Origin: Microbacterium pygmaeum
GTDB taxonomy: Bacteria > Actinomycetota > Actinomycetes > Actinomycetales > Microbacteriaceae
Reading direction: 5' to 3'
Assembly (NCBI RefSeq): GCF_900100885.1
Contig: NZ_LT629692.1
Coordinates: 2,542,001 to 2,606,000 of the forward strand
Length of the DNA stretch: 64,000 bases
Below the pieces are notes generated by a model. That model was not told the DNA's origin. It did not search any database and saw only the letters and a list, made by a program, of their open reading frames with translations. Below are positions 16,914 through 25,873 of the stretch, piece after piece. Every line of letters starts with the position of its first letter. The first letter of the stretch is position 1. Made by a program: the position numbers and the translations under genes.

Positions 16914-17594
16914 CCTCACGATCGGCATCGCGCCCGTCTCGGCGGCGACCCGGCGCCGGTACAGCATCCGCTGTTCCGGCAGCGATAGATCGAAGACCAC
17001 GGCGAGCACACGGATCACCGCAGTCACGACCACCCCGATGATCGCTGCGAGCACCAGCGGCACGCCGAACGCGTTGAGACTCGCCAGGACCAGGCATCCG
17101 CCTGCGGCCGCCACGGCGTAGAGCGAGCCCACGTGCATGATCGCGACCGGCAGGCCCATGAACACGTCGCGCAGGATGCCGCCGCCCACCGCCGAGCACA
17201 CGCCGACGAACACGGCAGGCACGAGCGGCAGACCAATCGCGAGCGCCTTGCTCGTCCCGAACGCACCGAACAGCCCGATCACGATCGCATCGAGGCCGAC
17301 GATGAGACCGTTCAGCCTTCTCAGCGGCGCAGCCAGGAGCATCCCGAGGAGCGCGGCGCCGGTCGCGGTGATCAGGTACCAGTTGCTCTGCAGGGTCCCC
17401 AGCGGCTGGTTCAGCAGCATGTCGCGGATGATCCCGCCGCCCATTCCCACGACGATGCCGATGATCGCCACGCCGAGCAGGTCGAGACGTCGCTGCCCCT
17501 GGAAGCCGGAGGCGAACAGCGCACCCTGCACGCCGCCGAGTCCGACGGCGGTGAGGTCCGCCCAGAGCGGGATGACGAAGGCTGACTGGTCCAC
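16908..17594 (-). CDS. TRIC cation channel family protein (YadS/UPF0126)
   Basis: About 228 residues, seven hydrophobic helices arranged as two repeats, each carrying the family GGG motif (GMGGGIIRDML and AVGGGILRDVF). This is the prokaryotic TRIC family of trimeric monovalent-cation channels; some members were earlier linked to glycine transport. The frame is open to an ATG at 17666, but that would overlap the recO start and promoter. A GTG at 17594 with GAGAG upstream and the family-typical start (IPLWADLTAVGLGGVQGALF) is chosen. It is convergent with gadB and divergent from recO. Confidence 0.88.
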   Translation of the reverse strand: MDQSAFVIPLWADLTAVGLGGVQGALFASGFQGQRRLDLLGVAIIGIVVGMGGGIIRDMLLNQPLGTLQSNWYLITATGAALLGMLLAAPLRRLNGLIVGLDAIVIGLFGAFGTSKALAIGLPLVPAVFVGVCSAVGGGILRDVFMGLPVAIMHVGSLYAVAAAGGCLVLASLNAFGVPLVLAAIIGVVVTAVIRVLAVVFDLSLPEQRMLYRRRVAAETGAMPIVRP

Positions 17595-17646
17595 GCTCTC
17601 ATTGTCGGGTGCGGCACGGCACGGAGCCGGCAGCGACCCGGGCGTC

Positions 17647-17652
17647 CATAAT
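17647..17652 (+). promoter_or_regulatory. -10 element, leaderless, for recO
   Basis: CATAAT ends six bases before the GTG at 17659; a GGGGAG stretch in between could also serve as ribosome site. Confidence 0.45.
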
Positions 17653-17658
17653 TGGGGA

Positions 17659-18387
17659 GTGCCCACCTACCGCGACGAGGTCGTGATCCTGCGCACCCAC
17701 AAGCTGGGCGAGGCGGATCGGATCGTCACCATGCTGAGCCGCACGCACGGCAAGGTGCGCGCCGTGGCCAAGGGCGTCCGGCGCACCTCCTCCCGATTCG
17801 GCGCCCGGCTGGAGCCGTTCATGGTCGCGGACGTGCTGCTGTACCAGGGGCGCTCGCTCGACATCGTGCAGCAGGCCGAGTCGCTCGGCGCCTACGGTGC
17901 GGACATCGCGGTGCACTACGACCGGTACACGTCCGCGAACGCCATGGTCGAGGCGGCCGACCGGCTGAATGAGGCCGAGGCCACGCCGCAACAGTATCTG
18001 CTGCTGGTCGGCGGCCTGCGGGCGCTGGCTCGCGGTGAGCACGTGCCCCGCAGCATCCTGGATTCCTATCTCCTGCGCGCGATGGCCCTCTCCGGCTGGG
18101 CGCCGGGACTCGCCGACTGCGCACGCTGCGGTGCCGCGGGTCCGCACGACACGTTCGTCGCACAGCTGGGCGGCATGATCTGCCGCGACTGCGCGCCCGT
18201 CGGCGCCGCCCGCGTCGATCAGGCGACCGCCGGCATGCTGACCGCGTTGATGGAGGGCGACTGGCAGTTCGCCGACGTCGCCTCGGCGGCGACCCGAGGA
18301 TCCGCCTCCGGGCTGATCGCCGCATACGCGCAGTGGCATCTGGAGCGCGGCATCCGCTCCCTCCAGCACGTCGAGGCGGCCACGTGA
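17659..18387 (+). CDS. recO: DNA repair protein RecO
   Basis: A 242-residue protein with the RecO N-terminal OB-fold (YRDEVVILRTHKLGEADRIV, then GKVRAVAKGVRR) and a C-terminal zinc finger (CARCGAAG ... CRDC). RecO anneals ssDNA and loads RecA onto SSB-coated DNA with RecR. The start GTG at 17659 is chosen from the family N-terminus and the -10 element six bases upstream. Its TGA overlaps the uppS GTG, so the two genes are coupled, a common actinobacterial order. Confidence 0.95.
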   Translation: MPTYRDEVVILRTHKLGEADRIVTMLSRTHGKVRAVAKGVRRTSSRFGARLEPFMVADVLLYQGRSLDIVQQAESLGAYGADIAVHYDRYTSANAMVEAADRLNEAEATPQQYLLLVGGLRALARGEHVPRSILDSYLLRAMALSGWAPGLADCARCGAAGPHDTFVAQLGGMICRDCAPVGAARVDQATAGMLTALMEGDWQFADVASAATRGSASGLIAAYAQWHLERGIRSLQHVEAAT

Positions 18388-19196
18388 GTCCCAAGCCGTT
18401 CACGCACCGCGACGCAGTGGCCTATCGGCCGATCGACTGGACCGGGCTGTACCCGCCCGCGTTCCCCCGAGGCTCCGTCCCCGCCCACGTCGCGATCGTG
18501 ATGGACGGGAACGGCCGCTGGGCGAACAAGCGCGGGCTGTCGCGGGTCGAAGGGCACAAGGCCGGCGAGGCGGCGCTGCTGGATGTCGTCGCCGGTGCCA
18601 TCCAGGCCGGCGTCACGCACCTGAGCGTCTACGCGTTCTCGACCGAGAACTGGTCGAGGTCCCCCGACGAGGTGCGCTTCCTGATGGGATTCAACCGCGA
18701 CGTGCTGCACCGACGGCGCGATCAGCTGAACGAGTGGGGTGTCCGTGTGCGGTGGTCGGGGCGCAAGCCCCGCCTCTGGGGCTCGGTCATCAAGGAGCTG
18801 CAGTACGCCGAGCAGCTCACGGCCGGCAACGACGTCCTCACCCTCACGATGTGCGTCAACTACGGCGGGCGCGTCGAGCTGGTGGATGCGATGCGCTCAA
18901 TCGGGGAGGACATCGCCGCCGGGCGGGTCAGGCCCTCCGCGGTGTCGGAGAAGCTGATCCGCCGGCGGCTCTACCAGCCGGACATGCCCGACGTCGACCT
19001 GTTCGTGCGCTCCAGCGGAGAGCAGCGCTCCTCGAACTTCCTGCTGTGGGAGTCGGCGTACGCCGAATTCGTCTTCCTCGACACGCTGTGGCCGGATTTC
19101 ACCCGCCGGGATCTCTGGCAGGCGATCCGCCTCTACCTCGATCGCGACCGCCGATTCGGGGGAGCGGTGGACACGCCCGAACTCCCCGCGCTCTGA
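18384..19196 (+). CDS. uppS: Isoprenyl transferase (undecaprenyl/decaprenyl diphosphate synthase)
   Basis: A 270-residue cis-prenyltransferase. The active site HVAIVMDGNGRWA (D41) is intact, as are the AFSTENWSR and RSSGEQRSSNFLLWESAYAE segments. It condenses isopentenyl diphosphates to make the polyprenyl carrier for peptidoglycan and wall polymers. The start is the GTG at 18384, forming a GTGA overlap with recO. Actinobacteria often have two cis-prenyl synthases; which chain length this one makes cannot be told. Confidence 0.94.
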   Translation: MSPKPFTHRDAVAYRPIDWTGLYPPAFPRGSVPAHVAIVMDGNGRWANKRGLSRVEGHKAGEAALLDVVAGAIQAGVTHLSVYAFSTENWSRSPDEVRFLMGFNRDVLHRRRDQLNEWGVRVRWSGRKPRLWGSVIKELQYAEQLTAGNDVLTLTMCVNYGGRVELVDAMRSIGEDIAAGRVRPSAVSEKLIRRRLYQPDMPDVDLFVRSSGEQRSSNFLLWESAYAEFVFLDTLWPDFTRRDLWQAIRLYLDRDRRFGGAVDTPELPAL

Positions 19197-19241
19197 GGCG
19201 CAGCGAGGAATACCGGCCGCCTCCGGCCCGTTGCAGGCGAT

Positions 19242-19922
19242 ATGACGGATGCGATCAAGATCGACGTGTGGAGTGACATCGCCTGCCCCTGGTGCTACAT
19301 CGGCAAGCGGAACCTGGAGAGCGGTCTGTCCGCGGCATCCGAGGACGAGGACGCACCGACGGTCGAGGTGACCTTCCACTCGTTCGAACTCTCACCGGAC
19401 ACACCCGTCGACTTCGAGGGCGACGAGCTGGATTTCCTGGCCACCCATAAGGGCATGGAGCGCGCGCAGGTGCGCCAGATGCTCGACAACGTCACCGGCG
19501 TCGCCAGAGGGGCTGGGCTGGAGTACCGCTTCGATCTGCTGAAGCACACCAACACCGTCAAGGCCCACGAGCTGCTGCACTACGCCAAGGCGCACGGGAG
19601 GCAGGCCGAGCTGGCCGAGCGTCTGATGTCCGCCTACTTCACCGAGGGCCGTCACCTCGGTCGCGAGGACGAGCTGGTCTCGCTCGCGGAGGAGGCCGGC
19701 CTCGACGTCGACGACGCCCGCGAGGCGCTGCGGTCGGAGCGCTACCTCGACGCGGTCCGCGCCGATCAGGCGCAGGCTCAGGCGTACGGGATCAACGGCG
19801 TGCCGTTCTTCGTGATCGACGGCAAGTACGGCGTCTCGGGCGCCCAGCCCGCAGACGCGTTCGCGCAGATCGTCCGCCAGGTGTGGGCCGAGCACCGCGA
19901 GGCCGCACCAGCCGAGGTCTGA
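19242..19922 (+). CDS. DsbA-family oxidoreductase, FrnE-like
   Basis: A 226-residue thioredoxin-fold protein with CPWC at residues 15-18 (IACPWCYIGKRNLE), a helical insertion and the cis-proline motif GVPFFVID. No signal peptide is present, so it is cytoplasmic, like FrnE. FrnE proteins act as thiol isomerases or in oxidative-stress defence. The convergent neighbour is a glutathione peroxidase family gene, three bases away, which fits a redox role. Confidence 0.9.
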   Translation: MTDAIKIDVWSDIACPWCYIGKRNLESGLSAASEDEDAPTVEVTFHSFELSPDTPVDFEGDELDFLATHKGMERAQVRQMLDNVTGVARGAGLEYRFDLLKHTNTVKAHELLHYAKAHGRQAELAERLMSAYFTEGRHLGREDELVSLAEEAGLDVDDAREALRSERYLDAVRADQAQAQAYGINGVPFFVIDGKYGVSGAQPADAFAQIVRQVWAEHREAAPAEV

Positions 19923-19925
19923 ACC

Positions 19926-20432
19926 TCAGGCGGGCAGGTTCTGCTCGATGAGGGCCACGATCTCCGGATCGTCCGGCTTGGTCTTGGGCCGGAACCGCTT
20001 CACCTCGCCGTCGGGCAGTACGAGGAACTTCTCGAAGTTCCACTCGACGCGACCGGCCTTGCCGTTGGCGTCCGCCGCCTTGGTGAGCTCCTGATACAGG
20101 GGCGCTGCCTTCTTGCCGTTGACGCGCACCTTCTCCAGTACAGGGAAGGTGACCCCCCAGGTGGTCGAGCAGTATTCGAGGATGTCGTCCATCTTCGACA
20201 GCTCCTGGAGGAACTGATTGCTCGGGAACGCGAGGACGTCGAAGCCGCGGTCGCCGTAAGTCTTCTTCAGCTCCTCGAGCTGCTCGTACTGCGGGGCCAG
20301 ACCGCAGCGTGAGGCGACGTTGACGACCAGGACGACCTTGTCGCCGTAGTCGGCGATCGTCGCCTGCGCGCCCTCCGCCGTCGTGAACGGGATGTCGCGG
20401 ACATTGGGGGATTCGGTCTGCGCGTCGGTCAT
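19926..20432 (-). CDS. Glutathione peroxidase family thiol peroxidase
   Basis: About 168 residues. The peroxidatic cysteine is in NVASRCGLAPQY, and the WNFEKFLV motif supplies the Trp and Asn of the catalytic set. The usual FPCNQFGGQEP reads FPSNQFLQEL, one residue shorter. A resolving cysteine is present in EYCSTTWGVTFP, so a thioredoxin-dependent two-cysteine mechanism is likely. No selenocysteine. The start at 20432 (ATG) is chosen because a TAACCT hexamer sits six bases upstream; a GTG two codons earlier is the alternative. Confidence 0.92.
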   Translation of the reverse strand: MTDAQTESPNVRDIPFTTAEGAQATIADYGDKVVLVVNVASRCGLAPQYEQLEELKKTYGDRGFDVLAFPSNQFLQELSKMDDILEYCSTTWGVTFPVLEKVRVNGKKAAPLYQELTKAADANGKAGRVEWNFEKFLVLPDGEVKRFRPKTKPDDPEIVALIEQNLPA

Positions 20433-20438
20433 ACCCAC

Positions 20439-20444
20439 AGGTTA
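20439..20444 (-). promoter_or_regulatory. -10 element, leaderless, for the thiol peroxidase
   Basis: TAACCT on the minus strand, six bases before the ATG at 20432. Confidence 0.5.
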
Positions 20445-20478
20445 TGCCGGAACAGGACGGCCGCGGCCGACGGTCTGG

Positions 20479-20484
20479 GAGAAT
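20479..20484 (+). promoter_or_regulatory. -10 element, leaderless, for dusB
   Basis: GAGAAT ends six bases before the GTG at 20491. Weak match to TANNNT but at the same spacing as its neighbours. Confidence 0.4.
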
Positions 20485-20490
20485 GGAACC

Positions 20491-21657
20491 GTGACCTCCG
20501 CCATCGCCCCTGCGCCCACCCTGCGCATCGGACCCCTCACGCTCGATGCACCCGTCGTGCTCGCGCCCATGGCGGGCATCACGAACACGGCGTTCCGCCG
20601 CCTCTGTCGCGAATACGGGGCGGGGCTCTATGTCAGCGAGATGATCACCTCGCGGGCGCTGGTCGAGCGCAACGCCACCACGATGCGTCTGATCACCCAC
20701 CACGAGTCCGAGACGCCGCGCTCGATCCAGCTGTACGGCGTGGATCCTGCGACCGTCGAGAACGCCGTGCGCGTCCTCGTGCAGGAGGACCGCGCGGATC
20801 ACATCGACCTCAACTTCGGCTGCCCGGTCCCGAAGGTCACGCGCAAGGGCGGCGGCGCCGCGCTTCCGTGGAAGCTCGGCCTGTTCCGCGACATCGTCTC
20901 GCGCGCGGCGCGCGCTGCAGAGCATGTGCCGCTCACGGTGAAGATGCGCAAGGGCATCGACGGCGACCACCTCACGTACCTTGATGCCGGGCGCATCGCG
21001 GAGGATGCCGGCGTCGCCGCCGTCGCGCTGCACGCCCGCACGGCCGCCGAGTTCTACTCGGGCCAGGCCGACTGGTCGGCGATCGCCGCGCTCAAAGAGG
21101 CCGTGACGAGTGTGCCGGTGCTCGGCAACGGTGACATCTGGTCGGCGGAGGACGCGCGGCGCATGATGGCAGAGACCGGCTGCGACGGCGTCGTCGTCGG
21201 ACGCGGATGCCTCGGGCGGCCCTGGCTGTTCGGTGATCTGGCGCGGGAGCTCGGCACCCCGGCAGCCGTCGCGGGCGATCCGGTCGATGCCACCCTCGGC
21301 TTCGTCGCGGCGGCGTTCCGCCGGCACGCGCAGCTGCTCGTGGAGTTCTTCGAAGACGAGGGCCGCGGCTGCCGCGACATCCGCAAGCACGTCGCCTGGT
21401 ACTTCAAGGGCTACCCGGTCGGGGGCGAGACGCGCGCCGCACTGGCGACCGTCTCGAGCCTCGCCGAAATCGACGATCTGCTGTCCACGCTCGAACTCGA
21501 CGCCGCCTACCCCGGCGCCGCGGCCGAAGGCCAGCGCGGGCGCGCCGGCACGCCGAAGCGCCCCGCGCTGCCCGACGGATGGCTGCAGACCCGCGATCTG
21601 GGTGCCGAGGCATCCCTCACCCTCGCCGACGCGGAACTCGACCACAGTGGCGGCTGA
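20491..21657 (+). CDS. dusB: tRNA-dihydrouridine synthase
   Basis: A 388-residue FMN enzyme that reduces uridines in the tRNA D-loop. It shows VVLAPMAGITNTAFR at the N-terminus, the catalytic cysteine in LNFGCPVPKV, VKMRKGID, the HARTAAEFYSG strand and GNGDIWS. The C-terminal helical domain carries KHVAWYFKGYP. The start GTG at 20491 follows a leaderless -10. dgt overlaps its end, making a dusB-dgt-dnaG operon; this order is widespread in actinobacteria. Confidence 0.93.
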   Translation: MTSAIAPAPTLRIGPLTLDAPVVLAPMAGITNTAFRRLCREYGAGLYVSEMITSRALVERNATTMRLITHHESETPRSIQLYGVDPATVENAVRVLVQEDRADHIDLNFGCPVPKVTRKGGGAALPWKLGLFRDIVSRAARAAEHVPLTVKMRKGIDGDHLTYLDAGRIAEDAGVAAVALHARTAAEFYSGQADWSAIAALKEAVTSVPVLGNGDIWSAEDARRMMAETGCDGVVVGRGCLGRPWLFGDLARELGTPAAVAGDPVDATLGFVAAAFRRHAQLLVEFFEDEGRGCRDIRKHVAWYFKGYPVGGETRAALATVSSLAEIDDLLSTLELDAAYPGAAAEGQRGRAGTPKRPALPDGWLQTRDLGAEASLTLADAELDHSGG

Positions 21658-22990
21658 CGGAGCGCTGCAGGCCACCTCCGAGCGGCCCGAAGGGTACGAC
21701 GACATCGATGCCGCGCGCTTCTCCGGTGAGCGGCACGGCTCGGCGCGGGACGACTTCGCGCGGGACCGCGCCCGTGTGCTGCATTCCGCGGCGCTGCGCC
21801 GACTCGCCGCCAAGACGCAGGTGCTCTCACCCGCGAGCCCGGCCGATTTCGCCCGGAACCGGCTGACGCACTCGCTCGAGGTCGCCCAGGTCGGACGCGA
21901 GCTCGCAACGGCGCTCCGGCTGTCTCCCGACGTCGTGGACACGGCATGCCTCAGCCATGACCTCGGGCATCCGCCGTTCGGGCACAACGGCGAACGCGCG
22001 CTCAACGACTGGGCCGCCGACATCGGCGGCTTCGAAGGGAACGCGCAGACGCTGCGCATCCTCACCAGACTCGAGCCGAAGGTGATCGACGAGGACGACC
22101 GGAGCTTCGGTCTGAACCTCACCCGGGCCAGCCTCGACGCGACATGCAAGTACCCGTGGACGGCCGAGCAGCCGCTCCCCGACCCCGGAGGCCGGCTCAA
22201 GTTCGGCGTCTACCCCGGTGACGAGGACGTGTTCCGGTGGATGCGGGATGCAGCGCCGGGACGCGTGCGGTGCATCGAGGCGGAGGTCATGGACCTCTCC
22301 GACGACATCGCCTACTCCGTGCACGATTTCGAGGATGCGATCGTCAACGGCTACCTGGATCCGGCTCGGCTGGCCGCGACCGCCGAGCACTCGTCGCTGC
22401 TGAGCGCCATCCAGTCCTGGGTCGGATTCGACTACTCGCGCGATGAGCTCGAGGACGCCCTGTTCCGGCTCATGCGGCTGCCGGAATGGATCGACTCGTT
22501 CGACGGCACGCGCGCCGCGCACGCGCGCCTGAAGAACCTCACGTCCGACCTGATCGGCCGCTTCGCGCGGGCGGCGACCGCCGCGACGCGTGAGGCGTAC
22601 AGCGCCGAGGTCCTCACCCGCTACCGCGCGCACGTCGTCGTGCCCCGCGTCGTGGAGGCCGAGATGGCGGTGCTCAAGGGCATCATCGGCGCGGTCGTCG
22701 TCTCGATCGACGGGCGCAAGAGCATCTACAAGGAGCAGCGGCGCGTGCTCGCTCGGCTCGCGTCGGCGCTCGCCGAACGACCGGAGCACCTGGACGCGAT
22801 GTACGGGCAGGACTTCGCCACCGCGACGACGGATGCCGCACGCCGCCGCGCCGTCGTGGATCAGGTGGCCAGCCTCACCGACCAGTACGCGATCGCGTGG
22901 CACGGCCGACTGGTCGGGGAGGTCGATGCGGCCTCGCTCGGCGTCTGGGCACCCGGAACGCCGGCGCCGGCGGCGAAGGCGGGATCCTGA
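21647..22990 (+). CDS. dgt: dGTP triphosphohydrolase-like HD protein
   Basis: A 447-residue HD-domain phosphohydrolase. The metal site is built by RLTHSLEVAQVGRELA and CLSHDLGHPPFGHNGE, with a later D in LSDDIAYSVHDFED. Members hydrolyse dNTPs to the nucleoside and triphosphate. The GTG start at 21647 lies inside the end of dusB (11-base overlap). Its stop overlaps the dnaG ATG as TGATG. The link with primase suggests a role in dNTP balance during replication. Confidence 0.93.
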   Translation: MAADGALQATSERPEGYDDIDAARFSGERHGSARDDFARDRARVLHSAALRRLAAKTQVLSPASPADFARNRLTHSLEVAQVGRELATALRLSPDVVDTACLSHDLGHPPFGHNGERALNDWAADIGGFEGNAQTLRILTRLEPKVIDEDDRSFGLNLTRASLDATCKYPWTAEQPLPDPGGRLKFGVYPGDEDVFRWMRDAAPGRVRCIEAEVMDLSDDIAYSVHDFEDAIVNGYLDPARLAATAEHSSLLSAIQSWVGFDYSRDELEDALFRLMRLPEWIDSFDGTRAAHARLKNLTSDLIGRFARAATAATREAYSAEVLTRYRAHVVVPRVVEAEMAVLKGIIGAVVVSIDGRKSIYKEQRRVLARLASALAERPEHLDAMYGQDFATATTDAARRRAVVDQVASLTDQYAIAWHGRLVGEVDAASLGVWAPGTPAPAAKAGS

Positions 22991-24837
22991 TGCCGAAGAT
23001 CCTGCAGGCCGATGTCGACGAGGTGAAGGCGCGGACCAACATCGGCGACATCATCGGCGAACGGGTGGCCTTGAAGTCCGCCGGCGTCGGCTCGTTGAAG
23101 GGGCTGTGCCCCTTCCACGACGAACGCAGCCCGAGCTTCCATGTGCGCCCGCAGGTCGGCTTCTACCACTGCTTCGGCTGCGGCGAATCCGGCGACGTGT
23201 ACTCGTTCCTGCGCGCGATGGATCACGTCTCGTTCACCGAGGCGGTCGAACGGCTCGCCGGACGCATCGGCTACGCGCTGCACTACGAAGACGGGGGAGC
23301 GGCCCCGGAGACCAGCGGGCGCACGCGTCTGTATGCGGCGAACGCCGCCGCCGCGGAGTACTTCCGCGGGCAGCTGGCCAGCGCCGAGGCCGACATCGCG
23401 CGGCGGTTCCTCGGTGAACGCGGGTTCGACGCCGGCGCAGCCGCCAACTTCGGTGTCGGCTACGCCCCCAAGGGCTGGTCGAACATGCGGGATGCGCTGA
23501 AGTCGCAGGGCTTCAGCGATGAGGATCTGAGCGCCGCTGGGCTGGTCTCTCAGGGCCAGCGCGGTGTCTACGACCGCTTCCGGGGGCGCGCGGTGTGGCC
23601 GATCCGCGACGTCACCGGTCAGGTGATCGGCTTCGGGGCGCGCAAGCTCCACGACGACGACCAGGGTCCGAAGTACCTCAACACCCCCGAGACGCCGATC
23701 TACCGCAAGGCGCAGGTGCTCTACGGTCTCGACCTCGCCAAGCGCGACATCTCCCGCGATCACCGGGTGGTGGTCGTGGAGGGCTACACCGACGTGATGG
23801 CCTGTCACCTCGCGGGCATCACGACCGCGATCGCCAGCTGCGGAACGGCCTTCGGCTCCGATCACATCACGGTCCTGCGGCGCGTGATGGGCGATGACTC
23901 GGCAGCGGGCGAAGTGGTGTTCACGTTCGATCCGGATGCCGCGGGGCAGAAGGCGGCCCTGCGGGCCTTCGCCGACGAGAAGCGGTTCGCGGCGCAGACG
24001 TATGTCGCGGTGGCGCCCGGCGGGCTCGATCCGTGCGATCTGCGGCTGCAGCGCGGCGACGGCGCCGTCCGGGCGCTGATGGAGACCAAGGTCCCGATGT
24101 TCGAGTTCGTCATCGACCAGCGGCTGGCCGGCTTCGACCTGTCCACGGTCGAGGGGCGCGCCGGAGGACTCCGCTCGGCGGCGCCGATCGTCGCCGACAT
24201 CCGGGATCCGGCGCTGCGCCCGGGCTACGAGCGCGTGCTCGCGCGCCGGCTCGGCCTCGACCTCCCCGAGGTCCACGCGGCCGTCGAGCGGGCGGTGCGC
24301 AGCGGTGCGAACACCCCCGCTGCCCGCGAACCCGCTCCAGGGTCTGCCGACCAGGCGTCCCACGAGGCGCCGGCGCGGGTCAGCATCGCCTCGCTGCCGA
24401 GATCCTCGGACATGGAACGTCAGGCGCTGATGGGCTTCCTCCAGTTCGCGCATCGCCTCGACCCGGAGCTGGTCGCACGCGCGGTGGCCATCCCGCTGCG
24501 CCACCCGGCCCTCGAGGCGGTCCGCCAGAGTATCGTCGGCGCCGACATGAGCAGGCCGGGCTGGTCCACCGATGCGGTCAACGCGGTCCGCGAGCCGTAC
24601 CGCTCGCTCGCCGCGGAACTGCTCACCGGCGATTTCCCGGCACGCGATGACGTGCACGCCGTGGCATCCTCCACCGATCTCGCCCGACGGATCGTGACGC
24701 GCGAGCTCGACCGCGAGAAGGCGGAGCTGCGCGGCGCGATCCAGCGCGTGCGACCCGAGTCGGAAGAGGCCCGAGCGCTGAACGTGCGCATGCGCGATCT
24801 CGAGGTGCAGCGGCGCCGGCTCATCGACGATCAGTGA
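22990..24837 (+). CDS. dnaG: DNA primase
   Basis: A 615-residue primase. The N-terminal zinc finger is CHC2 (C40, H43, C61, C64), followed by the TOPRIM fold with VVVVEGYTDVMA and FTFDPDAAG, then a C-terminal helical DnaB-interaction region ending in RMRDLEVQRRRLIDDQ. It makes RNA primers at the fork. The start overlaps the dgt stop. Length and domains are complete. Confidence 0.97.
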   Translation: MPKILQADVDEVKARTNIGDIIGERVALKSAGVGSLKGLCPFHDERSPSFHVRPQVGFYHCFGCGESGDVYSFLRAMDHVSFTEAVERLAGRIGYALHYEDGGAAPETSGRTRLYAANAAAAEYFRGQLASAEADIARRFLGERGFDAGAAANFGVGYAPKGWSNMRDALKSQGFSDEDLSAAGLVSQGQRGVYDRFRGRAVWPIRDVTGQVIGFGARKLHDDDQGPKYLNTPETPIYRKAQVLYGLDLAKRDISRDHRVVVVEGYTDVMACHLAGITTAIASCGTAFGSDHITVLRRVMGDDSAAGEVVFTFDPDAAGQKAALRAFADEKRFAAQTYVAVAPGGLDPCDLRLQRGDGAVRALMETKVPMFEFVIDQRLAGFDLSTVEGRAGGLRSAAPIVADIRDPALRPGYERVLARRLGLDLPEVHAAVERAVRSGANTPAAREPAPGSADQASHEAPARVSIASLPRSSDMERQALMGFLQFAHRLDPELVARAVAIPLRHPALEAVRQSIVGADMSRPGWSTDAVNAVREPYRSLAAELLTGDFPARDDVHAVASSTDLARRIVTRELDREKAELRGAIQRVRPESEEARALNVRMRDLEVQRRRLIDDQ

Positions 24838-24879
24838 GCCGAACTGGTGTCGCGGGCATCGACACGGCAGGATGAGCAC

Positions 24880-25668
24880 ATGTCACGCCGACGAGAGGCC
24901 GATGTCGCCATCCGCTGCGACGACCTGTCGATCGGCCGGGCGGCGCGAGGAGGGCCGGATGCCCGCGTCGTCGACGGCGTGTCGTTCGTCCTCGGACACG
25001 GCGCGACGCTGGCGATCATGGGCCCGACCGGGGCCGGGAAGTCGAGCCTGCTGGCGATCCTGGCCGGCGCCGACGAACCGGGGCTCGCGGTCGTGGGCGG
25101 CGCCGCACACGTCGAGGGGATCCCGGTCCGACGACCAGGGCGAGCGCACCGCACCCACACCTATCTGACCGGCCACCTGCCGCAGTCGGCCGGAGCGACC
25201 CTGCCCGCCCGCATGACCGTGTCGGAGGTGATCGGGCAGCCGATCACCAGTCGCGACCGCCGTGTGAACCAGCGGGCGCTCTCGGTGCGGGTCGCGACGC
25301 TGCTGGACGAACTCATGCTGCCGCTGGGCGCGGCGGCGAAGTACCCCTACGAACTGAGCGCGGGGATGCGCCAGCGTGTCGCCTTCGCCCGTGCCCTCGT
25401 GCTCCAGCCGCGCATCTTCATCGCCGACGAGCCGTTCTCGAACATGGACGTGGAAGTTCGCCGGGCAGCCCGCGCCGCCATCTCGCGGCGTCGCGAGGAG
25501 TACGGGATGTCGAGCCTCGTCGTCACCAACGAGCCCGAGGTCGTTCGCGATCTGGGCGCCGATGTGCTGGTGATGCGCAGCGGGCACGCGATCGCCTACG
25601 GGCACGGCACGAGCGATCTGCTGTGGACTCCGGGCGTCGAGGCGGATCACCGATTGATTGCCTCCTGA
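24880..25668 (+). CDS. Orphan ABC transporter ATP-binding protein
   Basis: A 262-residue ABC ATPase. It has Walker A GPTGAGKS, a Q-loop glutamine (LPQSAGATL), a signature LSAGMRQR (normally LSGGQ; the MRQR ending is typical of the dipeptide/nickel branch) and Walker B RIFIADEPF. The H-loop position reads VVTNEPEVV, with Asn where catalytic His is normal. No permease or binding protein lies nearby, so its partner is unknown or it is not a transporter. The start ATG at 24880 has AGGA at good spacing and a weak CAGGAT hexamer six bases upstream. Confidence 0.8.
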   Translation: MSRRREADVAIRCDDLSIGRAARGGPDARVVDGVSFVLGHGATLAIMGPTGAGKSSLLAILAGADEPGLAVVGGAAHVEGIPVRRPGRAHRTHTYLTGHLPQSAGATLPARMTVSEVIGQPITSRDRRVNQRALSVRVATLLDELMLPLGAAAKYPYELSAGMRQRVAFARALVLQPRIFIADEPFSNMDVEVRRAARAAISRRREEYGMSSLVVTNEPEVVRDLGADVLVMRSGHAIAYGHGTSDLLWTPGVEADHRLIAS

Positions 25669-25694
25669 GGTCACGAGCACCCCGCGCTCTTTGC

Positions 25695-25700
25695 TAAGCT
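25695..25700 (+). promoter_or_regulatory. Possible -10 element for tRNA-Asn
   Basis: TAAGCT about 31 bases before the mature tRNA 5' end. No good -35. Confidence 0.3.
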
Positions 25701-25731
25701 GTTCGGGTTGCCCGCTCCGGCGGGCACGTTT

Positions 25732-25804
25732 TCCTCGGTAGCTCAATTGGCAGAGCAGCCGGCTGTTAACCGGCAGGTTCTTGGTTCGAGTCCAAGCCGG
25801 GGAG
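25732..25804 (+). tRNA. tRNA-Asn (anticodon GTT)
   Basis: A 73-base cloverleaf. The acceptor arms TCCTCGG and CCGGGGA pair with one G-T wobble; the D-arm contains AGCTCAATTGGCAGAGC; the anticodon stem CCGGC/GCCGG encloses CTGTTAA with GTT; the T-arm is CTTGG-TTCGAGT-CCAAG. The discriminator is G and CCA is not encoded. Confidence 0.97.
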
Positions 25805-25805
25805 C

Positions 25806-25840
25806 GAAGGGCCCTGGACTCCACTCCGGGGCCCTTCTTC
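25806..25840 (+). terminator. Hairpin terminator after tRNA-Asn
   Basis: GAAGGGCCC (25806-25814) pairs exactly with GGGCCCTTC (25829-25837), followed by a T-rich TTCATT. It lies between tRNA-Asn and the convergent def gene and may serve both strands. Confidence 0.75.
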
Positions 25841-25873
25841 ATTCCCCCGGATCGCACGGCGGATGCTGCGACC

